Below are positions 54,761-63,332 of a DNA stretch of 64,000 nt, one piece after another. Below the pieces are notes generated by a model, which had not been told where the DNA came from, did not search any database, and was given only the letters and a program-made list of their open reading frames with translations. The stretch comes from Halomonas sp. HL-93 (GTDB taxonomy: Bacteria > Pseudomonadota > Gammaproteobacteria > Pseudomonadales > Halomonadaceae), in assembly GCF_900086985.1 (NCBI RefSeq), contig NZ_LT593974.1, positions 248,001 through 312,000 on the forward strand, given 5' to 3'. The position numbers and the translations under genes were made by a program. The first letter of the stretch is position 1, and each line of letters opens with the position of its first letter.

Positions 54761-57451
54761 GTGAGTAACGCAATGCACACGGGGATCGAAGCGGCGGATA
54801 TCTTTCGGCAGTTGGCTGAAGGCATGGGGCAGACGGGCACGCCCCAGTTTTATCCAACGCTGGTGGAGCGGCTGTCCAATCTGCTGGGCGTTGACCATGT
54901 ATTTGTCGCCAGCGTCAGCGAAGAGAACTGTGCGCAAACGTTGGCGGTTTGGTCAAATGGCCGTCATCTACCCAATATTACCTATTCTCTGGCCGGCACT
55001 CCCTGCGAGAGCGTGGTGGGGCACGCGCCTTGTCTTTACTCTTGCGGCGTGCAACGCCGCTTTCCACACGACCATTTACTTGAAGAGCTTGGGGCCGAGA
55101 GCTATATGGGCATGCCGTTATTCGCCAGCGACGGCACGCCCATTGGCTTACTGGCGCTGCTTAAAAATTCGCCCATGTCACTGGATGGCCTAGCCAGCGA
55201 AGTGCTGAGTATCGTGGCGGCTCAAGCCGGTGCGGAGCTGGGGCGTCAGCAGGCGGAGGCGGCGCTTAAGAACAGCGAGGCAGCGGCTCTGGAAAGCGAG
55301 CGGCGTTTGGATACGCTCCTCAATCATCTTCCGGGCATGGCGTATCGCTGTCGAAACGATGACGACTGGACGATGGAGTTGGTCAGTCAGGGTGCTTATT
55401 CACTCACCGGTTACCACCCACATGAACTGGTAGGCAACCAGCTCATCAGCTTCGCCGAACTGACACATGCCCAGGATGCATCGCGAGTGTTTCATGAGGT
55501 GCAGAAGGCCATTGATGATAAACGCCCTTACCAAGTGATTTATCGACTTCATCATCGCGATGGCCGTTTACGCTGGATGTGGGAGCAAGGCCAAGCGGTG
55601 TTTGATGAGGCAGGCGACGTTGCTTGCCTGGAAGGGTTTATCTCCGATGTTACCGATAATCACGAGGCACAGCGCGTTCAACAAGCGGTAATGCAGGTAG
55701 CCTCAACGGTTACTTCCCGCGTGGGTGATGATTACTTTCAGCAGTTAATCGGTACCCTGGTGGAGCTGTTGGATGCCGATGGTGGCTTTATTGCGGTGCT
55801 CAATCGGCCTTCCCACGAGGCCACCGAGCGTTCCCGTTTGGCGGCCACTGTCAGTACGGTGAGCGTCATCGCTGACGGTGAGCCTCTCAGAAATCAGACC
55901 TTTGTGTTGAGTGGGTCGCCCAGCGAACAAGTGGTCAGCGAACGCGAGGCCGTGGCCCACAGTGGTCAATACAAGCCGATTCCGGGAAAAGCGATTCAAG
56001 CACAGGCCTGGATAGGCCGCCGCTTGGACAACGCCGATGGCGAAGCAATTGGGGTGATGATGGTGTTCTACCGCGAGCCGCTCAACACCAACGCTTTTGC
56101 GACCTCTGTACTGCGCATTTTATCAACCGGGGCCTCGGCTGAGTTGGAACGCCGACGTGACCAGCGCCGCATGTACCAGCTGGCTTATATTGATGGCACT
56201 ACGGGACTTGCGAACCGTGTGCGCTTTATGGAAGTTCAAGCCAATATGCTGCGCGAGGCCGCCCAAAAGCATCACTCGCTACGCTTGATCCTGCTCGATA
56301 TTCGCCGCTTTAAAGAAATCAATGATACTCACGGTCATCAGGTGGGTGACCAATTGTTGGCCACCATCGCAGGCCGTTTGCAGCATGCCATTCCAGAAGG
56401 CAGCACCTTGGCACGCTTATCCGGTGATGAATTTGCGATACTCGTGACCAACCCTAGCGAAGCGCAATTGACCGCTACGTTGGACGGCCTATGCGACGCG
56501 GTAGGTAAAACCATTCGGCTGGAGCACAATGCCTTCAACCTGGAAGTGAGTATCGGTTTTGCTTGCTACCCAACCGATGCTTCGGTGGCCGGTGAGCTAT
56601 TCAAAGCTGCCAGTATTGCCTTGCATCACGCTAAGCGCGATGGCGGCGTATGCCCCTTTAGCCATGACATGATGCGTCTTCAGCGGCGTCGCCAGAAAAT
56701 GGCAGAGCGTTTGCATCAAGCCGTGGTTGATAATCGCCTGTCACTTTGTTATCAGCCACAAGTGAATCTCGAGACCGGCCAACTGACCGGTGCTGAGGCG
56801 CTGTGCCGATGGTACGAACCTGGTTGGGGCTGGATCAGCCCCGGTGAGTTTATTCCTCTAGCGGAGGAGCGAGGGCTGATTCGGGTGTTAGGCGATTGGG
56901 TGCTAGCGGAAGCCTCAAGGCAATTGGGCGTATGGCGGGCTCAGGGAAAGACCTTGCCAGGGCGGCTTTCGATTAACATCGCCGCCCAGCAGTTTGCCGA
57001 CCCGCAGTTGGCTTCGCATATCGCCGACATCACCCAAGACGTGCCCGCATCGGCATTGGCGTTGGAGCTTACCGAAAGTGACTTTATGCGTGACCCCGAC
57101 CAAGCGGTCGCGATTACCCAGGCGATGCGTGCAGCGGGATATGCGCTGTATATTGATGACTTTGGCACGGGATATTCATCGCTCTCTTATCTGCGACGTT
57201 TCGCACCCGACGCGCTTAAAATCGATATCTCGTTCGTACGCGACATGCTCGACAATCAGCATGATCGCGCTATCGTGCAGACCATTATTGCCATGGCCAA
57301 AGCGCTTGAAATGAAAACCTTGGCTGAAGGGGTGGAGCATCAGGAGCAGGCCACACTGCTGGCCGATATGGGTTGCCTTGAAGCGCAGGGGTTTTTATTT
57401 GGTCGCCCCCAGCCAGCCGATGAATTTGCCGCCGAGTGGTTAGCTCGCTAG
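54761..57451 (+). CDS. GAF-PAS-GAF-GGDEF-EAL cyclic-di-GMP protein
   Basis: An 896-residue protein: GAF-like domain (about 20-165), PAS with PAC (about 180-305, LNHLPGMAYRCRNDDDWTMELVSQGAYSLTGYHPHELVG), second GAF-like domain (about 310-465), GGDEF (about 470-630) and EAL (about 645-890). The cyclase motif is SGDEF without an RxxD inhibitory site, so cyclase activity is uncertain. The EAL domain looks competent: EALCRW, the E in LELTESDF, DDFGTGYSSLSYL and LAEGVE. It is likely a phosphodiesterase tuned by sensory domains. Start GTG 54761 or ATG 54773; neither has a strong ribosome-binding site. Its stop overlaps the next gene's stop by 4 bp. Confidence 0.88.
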   Translation: MSNAMHTGIEAADIFRQLAEGMGQTGTPQFYPTLVERLSNLLGVDHVFVASVSEENCAQTLAVWSNGRHLPNITYSLAGTPCESVVGHAPCLYSCGVQRRFPHDHLLEELGAESYMGMPLFASDGTPIGLLALLKNSPMSLDGLASEVLSIVAAQAGAELGRQQAEAALKNSEAAALESERRLDTLLNHLPGMAYRCRNDDDWTMELVSQGAYSLTGYHPHELVGNQLISFAELTHAQDASRVFHEVQKAIDDKRPYQVIYRLHHRDGRLRWMWEQGQAVFDEAGDVACLEGFISDVTDNHEAQRVQQAVMQVASTVTSRVGDDYFQQLIGTLVELLDADGGFIAVLNRPSHEATERSRLAATVSTVSVIADGEPLRNQTFVLSGSPSEQVVSEREAVAHSGQYKPIPGKAIQAQAWIGRRLDNADGEAIGVMMVFYREPLNTNAFATSVLRILSTGASAELERRRDQRRMYQLAYIDGTTGLANRVRFMEVQANMLREAAQKHHSLRLILLDIRRFKEINDTHGHQVGDQLLATIAGRLQHAIPEGSTLARLSGDEFAILVTNPSEAQLTATLDGLCDAVGKTIRLEHNAFNLEVSIGFACYPTDASVAGELFKAASIALHHAKRDGGVCPFSHDMMRLQRRRQKMAERLHQAVVDNRLSLCYQPQVNLETGQLTGAEALCRWYEPGWGWISPGEFIPLAEERGLIRVLGDWVLAEASRQLGVWRAQGKTLPGRLSINIAAQQFADPQLASHIADITQDVPASALALELTESDFMRDPDQAVAITQAMRAAGYALYIDDFGTGYSSLSYLRRFAPDALKIDISFVRDMLDNQHDRAIVQTIIAMAKALEMKTLAEGVEHQEQATLLADMGCLEAQGFLFGRPQPADEFAAEWLAR

Positions 57452-58194
57452 CCGCTTAGTGCCTGCCAAATCAGATTAAAGCCGACCAAAAACATGGCCA
57501 GAATCACCAGGCGGTAAAACAGCGCTTCGTTGACGCGGCTTTGTAGCCAAAGGCCGTTGCGTACGCCGATCCAGGCGATGGGTACCAGCACTAGCGAGGC
57601 CCAGGCGCTGGTCACGTTAATCTCGCCAAGCCACATGTACGGCGCCAGCTTGATCACGTTGACCACGGCAAAGGTGACGGCGCAGGTGGCGATAAAGGTT
57701 TCTTTCGACAGCTTACGCGGCAGCAGGTACACGTTCAGCGGCGGTGCCCCCGCATGGGCCATGAAGCTGGTAAACCCGCAGACGCTCGCCGCAGGCAACG
57801 CCCAGCGGGCGGAAATCGGCTTCTTGGCGACGGGTTTCAGCAGCATATAGGTGGCGAATAGCAAGGTGATCACGCCGAGCGTCAGGCGCAAGCCCTGTTC
57901 GCTCAGGCTGTCGAACAGCAGCGTCCCTACCGCCACGCCGATAAACAGCCCCGGCACAAAGCGCCATACCTCGGCCACCGCCTGCCTGCCCCACCACGCC
58001 TTCACCGCAAACACATCCATTACCAGTAACAGCGGTAATAAAAGGCCCGCCGCCTGCGCCGGGCTGATCGCCAGCGCCATCAACGGCACCGACAGCGTGC
58101 CGAAACCACCCGCAAAGCCGCCTTTGGAAACGCCGGTGAGGTAGACCGAAAACACAATCAGTAGCCAGGCGATGAGGGAGTAGTCGGGGAGCAT
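57448..58194 (-). CDS. TauE/SafE family membrane permease
   Basis: A 248-residue protein with about seven to eight helices, of the TauE/SafE (sulfite exporter) family. The two family repeats are seen in GVSKGGFAGGFGTLSVPLMALAISPAQAAGLLLPLLLVMD near the N-terminus and SFMAHAGAPPLNVYLLPRKLSKETFIATCAVTFAVVNVIK in the second half. Such proteins move sulfite, sulfoacetate or other organic anions. It stands alone, tail to tail with the GGDEF-EAL gene; no sulfonate gene is near. Confidence 0.82.
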   Translation of the reverse strand: MLPDYSLIAWLLIVFSVYLTGVSKGGFAGGFGTLSVPLMALAISPAQAAGLLLPLLLVMDVFAVKAWWGRQAVAEVWRFVPGLFIGVAVGTLLFDSLSEQGLRLTLGVITLLFATYMLLKPVAKKPISARWALPAASVCGFTSFMAHAGAPPLNVYLLPRKLSKETFIATCAVTFAVVNVIKLAPYMWLGEINVTSAWASLVLVPIAWIGVRNGLWLQSRVNEALFYRLVILAMFLVGFNLIWQALSG

Positions 58195-58221
58195 AGGTCT
58201 CTCTCGATTTTAGCGGTCAAT

Positions 58222-58245
58222 AAAAAGCCCCGCATTAAGCGGGGC
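58222..58245 (-). terminator. Rho-independent terminator of the rpiR-iolG-iolB operon
   Basis: Read on the minus strand: GCCCCGC, loop TTAAT, GCGGGGC (arms 58239-58245 and 58227-58233), then five T (58226-58222). It lies 50 bp past the iolB stop. Confidence 0.88.
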
Positions 58246-58294
58246 ACGACAGCATAGCACTAGATAAATGTTAGCGGGCAAATGGTGTGGCGGT

Positions 58295-59098
58295 TTAAGA
58301 CTGCATCAACCACTCGTGGTCGGGGTCATTATGAAACTTCCACACGCGTTTAGGGCCCGCCATCACGTTCAAGTAATAAAGCGAGTAGCCGTGAGCCGCG
58401 CCCACTGGGTGGTAGCCTTTGGGCACCAGCACACAGCAGCCGTTTTCGACCGCCATGGTCTCATCAAGGCTGCGGTCATCGGTGTAGACACGCTGAAAGG
58501 CAAAACCCTGAGCGGGGTTAATACGGTGGTAGTAGGTTTCTTCCAGCAGCGACTCATGGGGTAAGTTATCCACATCGTGTTTGTGGGGCGGATAACTCGA
58601 CCAGTTACCCGCGGGTGTGAATACTTCCACCACCAGCAGGCTATCGGCGGGCTCGGTTTCCGGCAAAATATCGTGCACATGGCGGGTGTTGGTGCCCTGG
58701 CCACGGGTGCTCTGCTTGATGTTGTCAGGCGCGATCAGCCTGGGGGCGTGATTGCCATGCCCAGGGGCGGCGCACACCGCTAGCTCTAGATCCGTTGTCG
58801 CTTCCACCGCGTAGCTAACCCCATTGGGCAGATAAACCGCGTAGGGCGGGATTTGCTCAAAGATATCCATGCGCTCGCCGATATCTTCAAAGCGGTGCTC
58901 GCCGCAGGTCACCGTGGCGAGCCCGGTGAGCAGCACCAGACAGACTTCATGGTTATCGCTGCTGGCCTCCAGGCGCTGACCTTTGGCGAGTGTGTGCACC
59001 CGGAAGCCAACGTGCGTCCAGCCAGCAGACTTCGGGGTAACGTCGATCACGGTGCCTTGGGCATCTGGGGCGGTGGGGTGAACCAGTAGTGAAGCCAT
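58295..59098 (-). CDS. iolB: 5-deoxy-glucuronate isomerase
   Basis: A 267-residue cupin-fold enzyme of myo-inositol breakdown, converting 5-deoxy-D-glucuronate to 2-deoxy-5-keto-D-gluconate. IolB features: the metal-binding WSSYPPHKHDVDNLPHESLLEETYYHRINP segment (about 164-194) and GCCVLVPKGYHPVGAAHGYSLYYLNVMAGP. It starts 11 bp after the iolG stop, so the two are one operon. The other iol genes (iolC, iolD, iolE) are not in the window and may lie beyond the right edge. Confidence 0.93.
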   Translation of the reverse strand: MASLLVHPTAPDAQGTVIDVTPKSAGWTHVGFRVHTLAKGQRLEASSDNHEVCLVLLTGLATVTCGEHRFEDIGERMDIFEQIPPYAVYLPNGVSYAVEATTDLELAVCAAPGHGNHAPRLIAPDNIKQSTRGQGTNTRHVHDILPETEPADSLLVVEVFTPAGNWSSYPPHKHDVDNLPHESLLEETYYHRINPAQGFAFQRVYTDDRSLDETMAVENGCCVLVPKGYHPVGAAHGYSLYYLNVMAGPKRVWKFHNDPDHEWLMQS

Positions 59099-59109
59099 AG
59101 GTTGCTCCT

Positions 59110-60117
59110 TTATTTATCAAGGTCGGCATCAGCCTGAAGCAGGATTTTGCGGCCTCCGCGCATCGAACGTTCTGCTGCGTCGGCGAGGCGCAATGCTTCC
59201 AAGCCATCCTGGGCGCCTGCAAGAGGGGCACGCTTTTCGCGCCAAGCATCGACAAAGTCGCCAATCTCTAATCGATAAGCCTCGGCGTAGCGTTCTAAGA
59301 AAAACCACTTGGGTTTCTCTTCCACTTGGCCTGCTTCACCAGTGAAGCGTAGACGGGTGTCGCTTTCGTTTTGTGCTTGGAGCATGCCTTGGCTACCAAA
59401 GGCTTCGATGCGTTGATCGTAGCCGTAGCAGGCGCGCCGTGAGTTGCTGATTTGGCAGAGCTTGCCACTGGCGGTGGTGAGCGTGACCATGGCGGTATCT
59501 ATATCCCCCGCTTCGCCAATGGCTGGGTCGATAATGCTACTGCCGACGGCAAAAACACTCTCGATGGGTTCATCAAGTAGCCAGCGCGCCATGTCCAGAT
59601 CGTGGATCATCATGTCCCGGAACAGGCCGCCGGACTCAGCCACATACTCGGCAGGCGGGGGAGAGGGGTCGCGGCTAATAATTGTCAGCGTTTCAAGTGC
59701 GCCAATACGCCCTTCGGTAATCGCTTTTTTCAGTGCTGCAAACTGAGGATCGTGGCGGCGGTTAAAGCCTAGTGCACAGGTCACAGGATGCTCACTGAGT
59801 ACCTGCAGAGCATCTCGCGTACGCGCTAAATCCAGGGCGATGGGTTTTTCGCACAGTACGGCTTTGCCAGAACGGGCGGCACGTTCCAGATACTCCGCAT
59901 GAGTAGGCGTGCTGGAGGCAATCAGGACGGCATCAATGGTGTCGTCTGAAAATATCTCATCAACGGAAACCGCATTGCTACCGTACTGTTCGGCCAGAGC
60001 TTCCGCGGCGGGCTGGTGAAAATCGGCCACGGCGGCCAGCGTAACGTTCGGGTGTGAGTGAATGGCCTGGGCATGCACCTTGCCGATGCGGCCAGCGCCG
60101 ATAAGCGCGAGTTTCAT
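59110..60117 (-). CDS. iolG: Inositol 2-dehydrogenase
   Basis: A 335-residue Gfo/Idh/MocA-family NAD-dependent dehydrogenase that oxidises myo-inositol to 2-keto-inositol, the first step of the pathway. The NAD site is KLALIGAGRIGKVHAQAIHSHPN at the N-terminus; the family motif EKPIALD lies near residue 95, and the catalytic Lys/Asp/His set is suggested by GGLFRDMMIHDLDMARWLLDEP. Between rpiR and iolB in the same minus-strand operon; 32 bp separate it from the regulator gene. Confidence 0.92.
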   Translation of the reverse strand: MKLALIGAGRIGKVHAQAIHSHPNVTLAAVADFHQPAAEALAEQYGSNAVSVDEIFSDDTIDAVLIASSTPTHAEYLERAARSGKAVLCEKPIALDLARTRDALQVLSEHPVTCALGFNRRHDPQFAALKKAITEGRIGALETLTIISRDPSPPPAEYVAESGGLFRDMMIHDLDMARWLLDEPIESVFAVGSSIIDPAIGEAGDIDTAMVTLTTASGKLCQISNSRRACYGYDQRIEAFGSQGMLQAQNESDTRLRFTGEAGQVEEKPKWFFLERYAEAYRLEIGDFVDAWREKRAPLAGAQDGLEALRLADAAERSMRGGRKILLQADADLDK

Positions 60118-60149
60118 AAGCTCTCCTGCGTTGTTGTTAGTGTTGGCGT

Positions 60150-61007
60150 CTAGGCCTTGCGCTGTTTTTCCTGTCCTTTATCACGTGTTTTGTCCTGCCT
60201 CACGCCCAAACCAATCGCTAAGGCTTGTGTTAGGCAAAGCGAAGCGGTCAAACCACGAAAACTCTTTACCTCGGCTTCATTAACCACGAAGACCACATTG
60301 GCGAAGCGAGCGAGCGGGCTAAGGTTGGAATCGGTAATTACCACTATAGGTAGCCCGCGCTGTTGGGCGTCTTCACAGGCTTTTTGGCTCTCTTCGGCGT
60401 AGGGCGAAAAGCTAATCGTCAAAAGGGCATCATGTTGACTCATGGCACGCAGTTGCTCGCCGTACATGCCTCCCAAGCCGCTGACGAGTAAGGCGGGTTT
60501 GTCCACATGGGCCAGGGCATAGGTCATATAGCTCGCCACCACAAAGCTGCGTCTAGCGCCCATCACGTGAATAGCCTGGGCTTTTTCAAAGATATCCAGC
60601 GCTTTCTCTAAATTTGCCGGGTCGATACGGCTAGGTAGTTGCTCCAGTACGGCCCGGTTGGCGTCGGCAAACTCCCACAGGAGCTGAGTACTGTCTGGAG
60701 TTTCTCCGGTAGCGCTACGGACTGCGCGAATACGTTCGGTGTAGTTGGGTAGCTCGTCCACCAGGCGGCTGCGAAACAGCTGCTGCATTTCAGAAAAACC
60801 GTTAAAGCCCAGGCTATTGGCCAAGCGAATCAGGGTGGAGGGCGTGACCTCCGCCTGCTGGGCAATTTTCGCTACGGTGGCCAGCGCAACTTCCTGTGGG
60901 TGGTCGAGCATGAAGCGCGCGGTTTGCTGCAGCCGCTTACTTAGCGTGGCGTACTCGGCCGTGATCAGCGTTTCAAGCTCGCTGTAGCTTTGGGGCGGTT
61001 GTGGCAT
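60150..61007 (-). CDS. MurR/RpiR-family regulator, probable inositol regulator
   Basis: A 285-residue regulator with an N-terminal RpiR helix-turn-helix (about 10-85; LSKRLQQTARFMLDHPQEVALATVAKIAQQAEVTPSTLIRLANSLGFNGFSEMQQLFR) and a C-terminal SIS sugar-phosphate domain (about 120-265; AIHVMGARRSFVVASYMTYALAHVDKPALLVSG). First gene of the iol operon and divergent from the ABC transporter, so it probably represses both directions and responds to an inositol-pathway intermediate. The last residues are highly charged (RQDKTRDKGQEKQRKA). Confidence 0.88.
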   Translation of the reverse strand: MPQPPQSYSELETLITAEYATLSKRLQQTARFMLDHPQEVALATVAKIAQQAEVTPSTLIRLANSLGFNGFSEMQQLFRSRLVDELPNYTERIRAVRSATGETPDSTQLLWEFADANRAVLEQLPSRIDPANLEKALDIFEKAQAIHVMGARRSFVVASYMTYALAHVDKPALLVSGLGGMYGEQLRAMSQHDALLTISFSPYAEESQKACEDAQQRGLPIVVITDSNLSPLARFANVVFVVNEAEVKSFRGLTASLCLTQALAIGLGVRQDKTRDKGQEKQRKA

Positions 61008-61079
61008 AGAAAAATTCCTCGGCGGTTAGGCATCCATCGCGCCGCAAAGTGGCAAGTTGCTCTGCAGTCTAGTTGATTG

Positions 61080-61153
61080 AAATAAATATTCCATTTATAC
61101 CAAAGTATAGAATAAATAATTTGCTGGTTTTGGTTTTTAGAATCTATATTCCA
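61080..61153. promoter_or_regulatory. Pair of RpiR/IolR-type operator candidates
   Basis: AGAA-N6-TTCC at 61140-61153 and AAAA-N6-TTCC at 61080-61093 resemble the GGAA-N6-TTCC motif described for IolR of the RpiR family in Caulobacter (one and two mismatches). The two share TATTCCAT and are exactly 60 bp apart, in the promoter region between rpiR and the ABC binding-protein gene. Confidence 0.45.
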
Positions 61154-61215
61154 TAGTGCAAAAGCACTCCACGTCTCACAACAACCAACAAAGACAACGT
61201 AAGAGGACATCAACA

Positions 61216-62145
61216 ATGGCACGCTTATCAACATGGTTACTCACTGCCGCCGCCGCTAGTTTCATCAGCACCACCTACGCTGATGAAAGCCGGTTTGTCA
61301 TGGTGACGCATGGCATTCCTTCGGATCCTTTCTGGTCGGTGGTGAAAAATGGTGCGGAAGATGCCGCTGATTTGGTAGGTGCGCGTCTGGAATATCGCGC
61401 GCCTTCCTCTTTTGACATGGCCAAAATGCAGCAGCTTGTCGATGCAGCGATTGCGTCAGACCCCGATGGACTGATTGTGTCGTTTACGGATGAAGACGCA
61501 CTGGGCGATGTGATACAGGAAGCCTCCGACAGCGGTATTCCCGTGATTACCATTAACTCGGGCGGCGATGTGTCGGGAGACTACGGTGCTCGCTTACATA
61601 TAGGCCAGAGTGAATACGAAGCCGGCAAGCAAGCCGCAGAACGCATGCAGGAAAAGGGCGTCGAGAAGGGGCTTTGCATCAATCACGAGCAAGGTAATCA
61701 GGGACTTGACCAGCGCTGTGATGGGTTCATTGAAGGCTTTGATGGCAATGCTGAGCAGCTCGCCACCAGTCATGACCCGACCGAAATTCGCAACGCTATC
61801 ATCGCCTACCTAAATGACAACGATGATATTCGCGGTCTGCTCACGCTTGGCTCTTTAGCAGCGGAACCCATGATTCGTGCCATGCGAGAGCAAGGTGCTA
61901 CCGACATGTTCACGTTAGGCACCTTTGATTTGTCGCCCGGTATTCTAGAAGCGCTGGAGCAAGAGGAACTCGATTTTGCGATCGACCAGCAACAGTACAT
62001 GCAGGGTTACCTGCCGGTTATGTTCCTCGACCAATACGTCAAAAATGGTTTGCTACCCGCTGGGGATGTGGCGACCGGTCCTGGCTTCGTGACGTCAGAT
62101 AATGCGGCGCAAGTAATGGAGCTGAGCGAACAAGGTATCCGTTAA
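61216..62145 (+). CDS. Sugar ABC transporter substrate-binding protein (probable inositol-binding)
   Basis: A 309-residue periplasmic protein of the ribose-binding (type I) fold. Signal peptide: residues 1-22 ([19 protein letters not shown]). Features: [62 protein letters not shown] and the C-terminal [20 protein letters not shown] 61216 follows AAGAGGA (61201-61207); a start at 61156 would add a basic 20-residue leader and pass through the operator area. Being divergent from iolG/iolB and their regulator, it most likely binds myo-inositol or a related sugar. Confidence 0.85.
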   Translation: MARLSTWLLTAAAASFISTTYADESRFVMVTHGIPSDPFWSVVKNGAEDAADLVGARLEYRAPSSFDMAKMQQLVDAAIASDPDGLIVSFTDEDALGDVIQEASDSGIPVITINSGGDVSGDYGARLHIGQSEYEAGKQAAERMQEKGVEKGLCINHEQGNQGLDQRCDGFIEGFDGNAEQLATSHDPTEIRNAIIAYLNDNDDIRGLLTLGSLAAEPMIRAMREQGATDMFTLGTFDLSPGILEALEQEELDFAIDQQQYMQGYLPVMFLDQYVKNGLLPAGDVATGPGFVTSDNAAQVMELSEQGIR

Positions 62146-62160
62146 GCACCCGACAATGAA

Positions 62161-62183
62161 CAGGCTTGGCTCAGCCAAGCCTG
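62161..62183 (+). terminator. Stem-loop between binding-protein and permease genes
   Basis: CAGGCTTGGC (62161-62170), loop TCA, GCCAAGCCTG (62174-62183): a perfect 10-bp stem directly before the permease ribosome-binding site. No T-run, so a message-stabilising or partial attenuation role is more likely than full termination. Confidence 0.7.
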
Positions 62184-62194
62184 AGGAGCGAATC

Positions 62195-63331
62195 ATGACT
62201 GCTACCCCTTCAGCCGATCAAACCCCGCCAGCGCAAACTATAGAAAGCAGCGATGAGCGGATTCAACGTATTCCTATGTGGAAGAAAGCGCTCAGTCGTC
62301 CGGAATTAGGTGCGCTTGCCGGCACGGTATTGGTACTGGCCTTTTTTATTGTCGCCTCCCGGGGTACCGGCATGTTTACCCCTTCAGGCGTTCTCAACTT
62401 TCTTGAAGTGTCCGCTCAGTTGGGGATTATCGCGACCGCTGCGGCGTTATTGATGATAGGCGGTGAATTCGACCTGTCGATTGGCTCAATGATTGGTTTG
62501 GCAGGGATCCTTATTGCCATTCCCGCCGTTGAATACGGCTGGCCACTCTGGTCGGCGATTATGCTTGCCCTCTCGTGCGCCGCCTTGGTTGGCTGGTTCA
62601 ATGGGTACCTGGTTAACCGCACTGGATTGCCATCTTTTATTGTCACGCTTGGGTTTCTTTTTATCCTTCGTGGCTTGGCAATTGGTATTAGCCGTTTGCT
62701 GACAGGCCGCACTCAAGTGGGCGGAATTCAAGACCACGCTGAAGGAGACTGGCTGGCAACCCTCTTTACCGGTGAGGTGGGTAATGGACTTTTTGTGTGG
62801 CTCGCTGACCAGGGGCTGATGGCGACAAATTTCGCTGGCAACCCCGTTGTTTCCGGTATTCCTGTCTCCATTGTGTGGTGGCTGGGTTTGACCGCGGTAG
62901 CGACATGGGTACTGCTTTGCACGCCCTATGGGAATTGGATTTTTGCCAGCGGCGGTGATGCCAATGCGGCTCGCAACTCCGGTGTGCCCGTGCACCGCGT
63001 CAAAATCTCGTTATTCATGTTCACTGCTCTGTGCGCAACGATCTTTGCCTGCCTGCAAGTGATGGATACGGGCTCAGCTGATACCAGCCGTGGTCTGCTT
63101 AAAGAGCTGGAGGCAATTATTGCGGTTGTCATCGGTGGGGCTTTGTTGACTGGCGGCTATGGGTCGGCCATTGGGGCCGCGCTGGGGGCATTGATCTTTG
63201 GCATGGTGCAAATGGGGATCTTCTACACCGGAGTGAATACCGACTGGTTTGAGGTTTTTTTAGGCGTAATGCTGCTGGTTGCCGTGTTGTTTAACAACTT
63301 TATGCGCAAAAAGGCGATGGAGGCCAAATAA
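62195..63331 (+). CDS. Sugar ABC transporter permease (RbsC/BPD_transp_2 family)
   Basis: A 378-residue membrane protein with 8-10 helices. After ~40 polar residues come [24 protein letters not shown] and the family motif [52 protein letters not shown] and [34 protein letters not shown] are also typical. ATG 62195 is chosen because TGAGGAG (62182-62188) precedes it; that site partly overlaps the hairpin stem, so folding could limit translation of the permease. Confidence 0.9.
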   Translation: MTATPSADQTPPAQTIESSDERIQRIPMWKKALSRPELGALAGTVLVLAFFIVASRGTGMFTPSGVLNFLEVSAQLGIIATAAALLMIGGEFDLSIGSMIGLAGILIAIPAVEYGWPLWSAIMLALSCAALVGWFNGYLVNRTGLPSFIVTLGFLFILRGLAIGISRLLTGRTQVGGIQDHAEGDWLATLFTGEVGNGLFVWLADQGLMATNFAGNPVVSGIPVSIVWWLGLTAVATWVLLCTPYGNWIFASGGDANAARNSGVPVHRVKISLFMFTALCATIFACLQVMDTGSADTSRGLLKELEAIIAVVIGGALLTGGYGSAIGAALGALIFGMVQMGIFYTGVNTDWFEVFLGVMLLVAVLFNNFMRKKAMEAK

Positions 63332-63332
63332 T

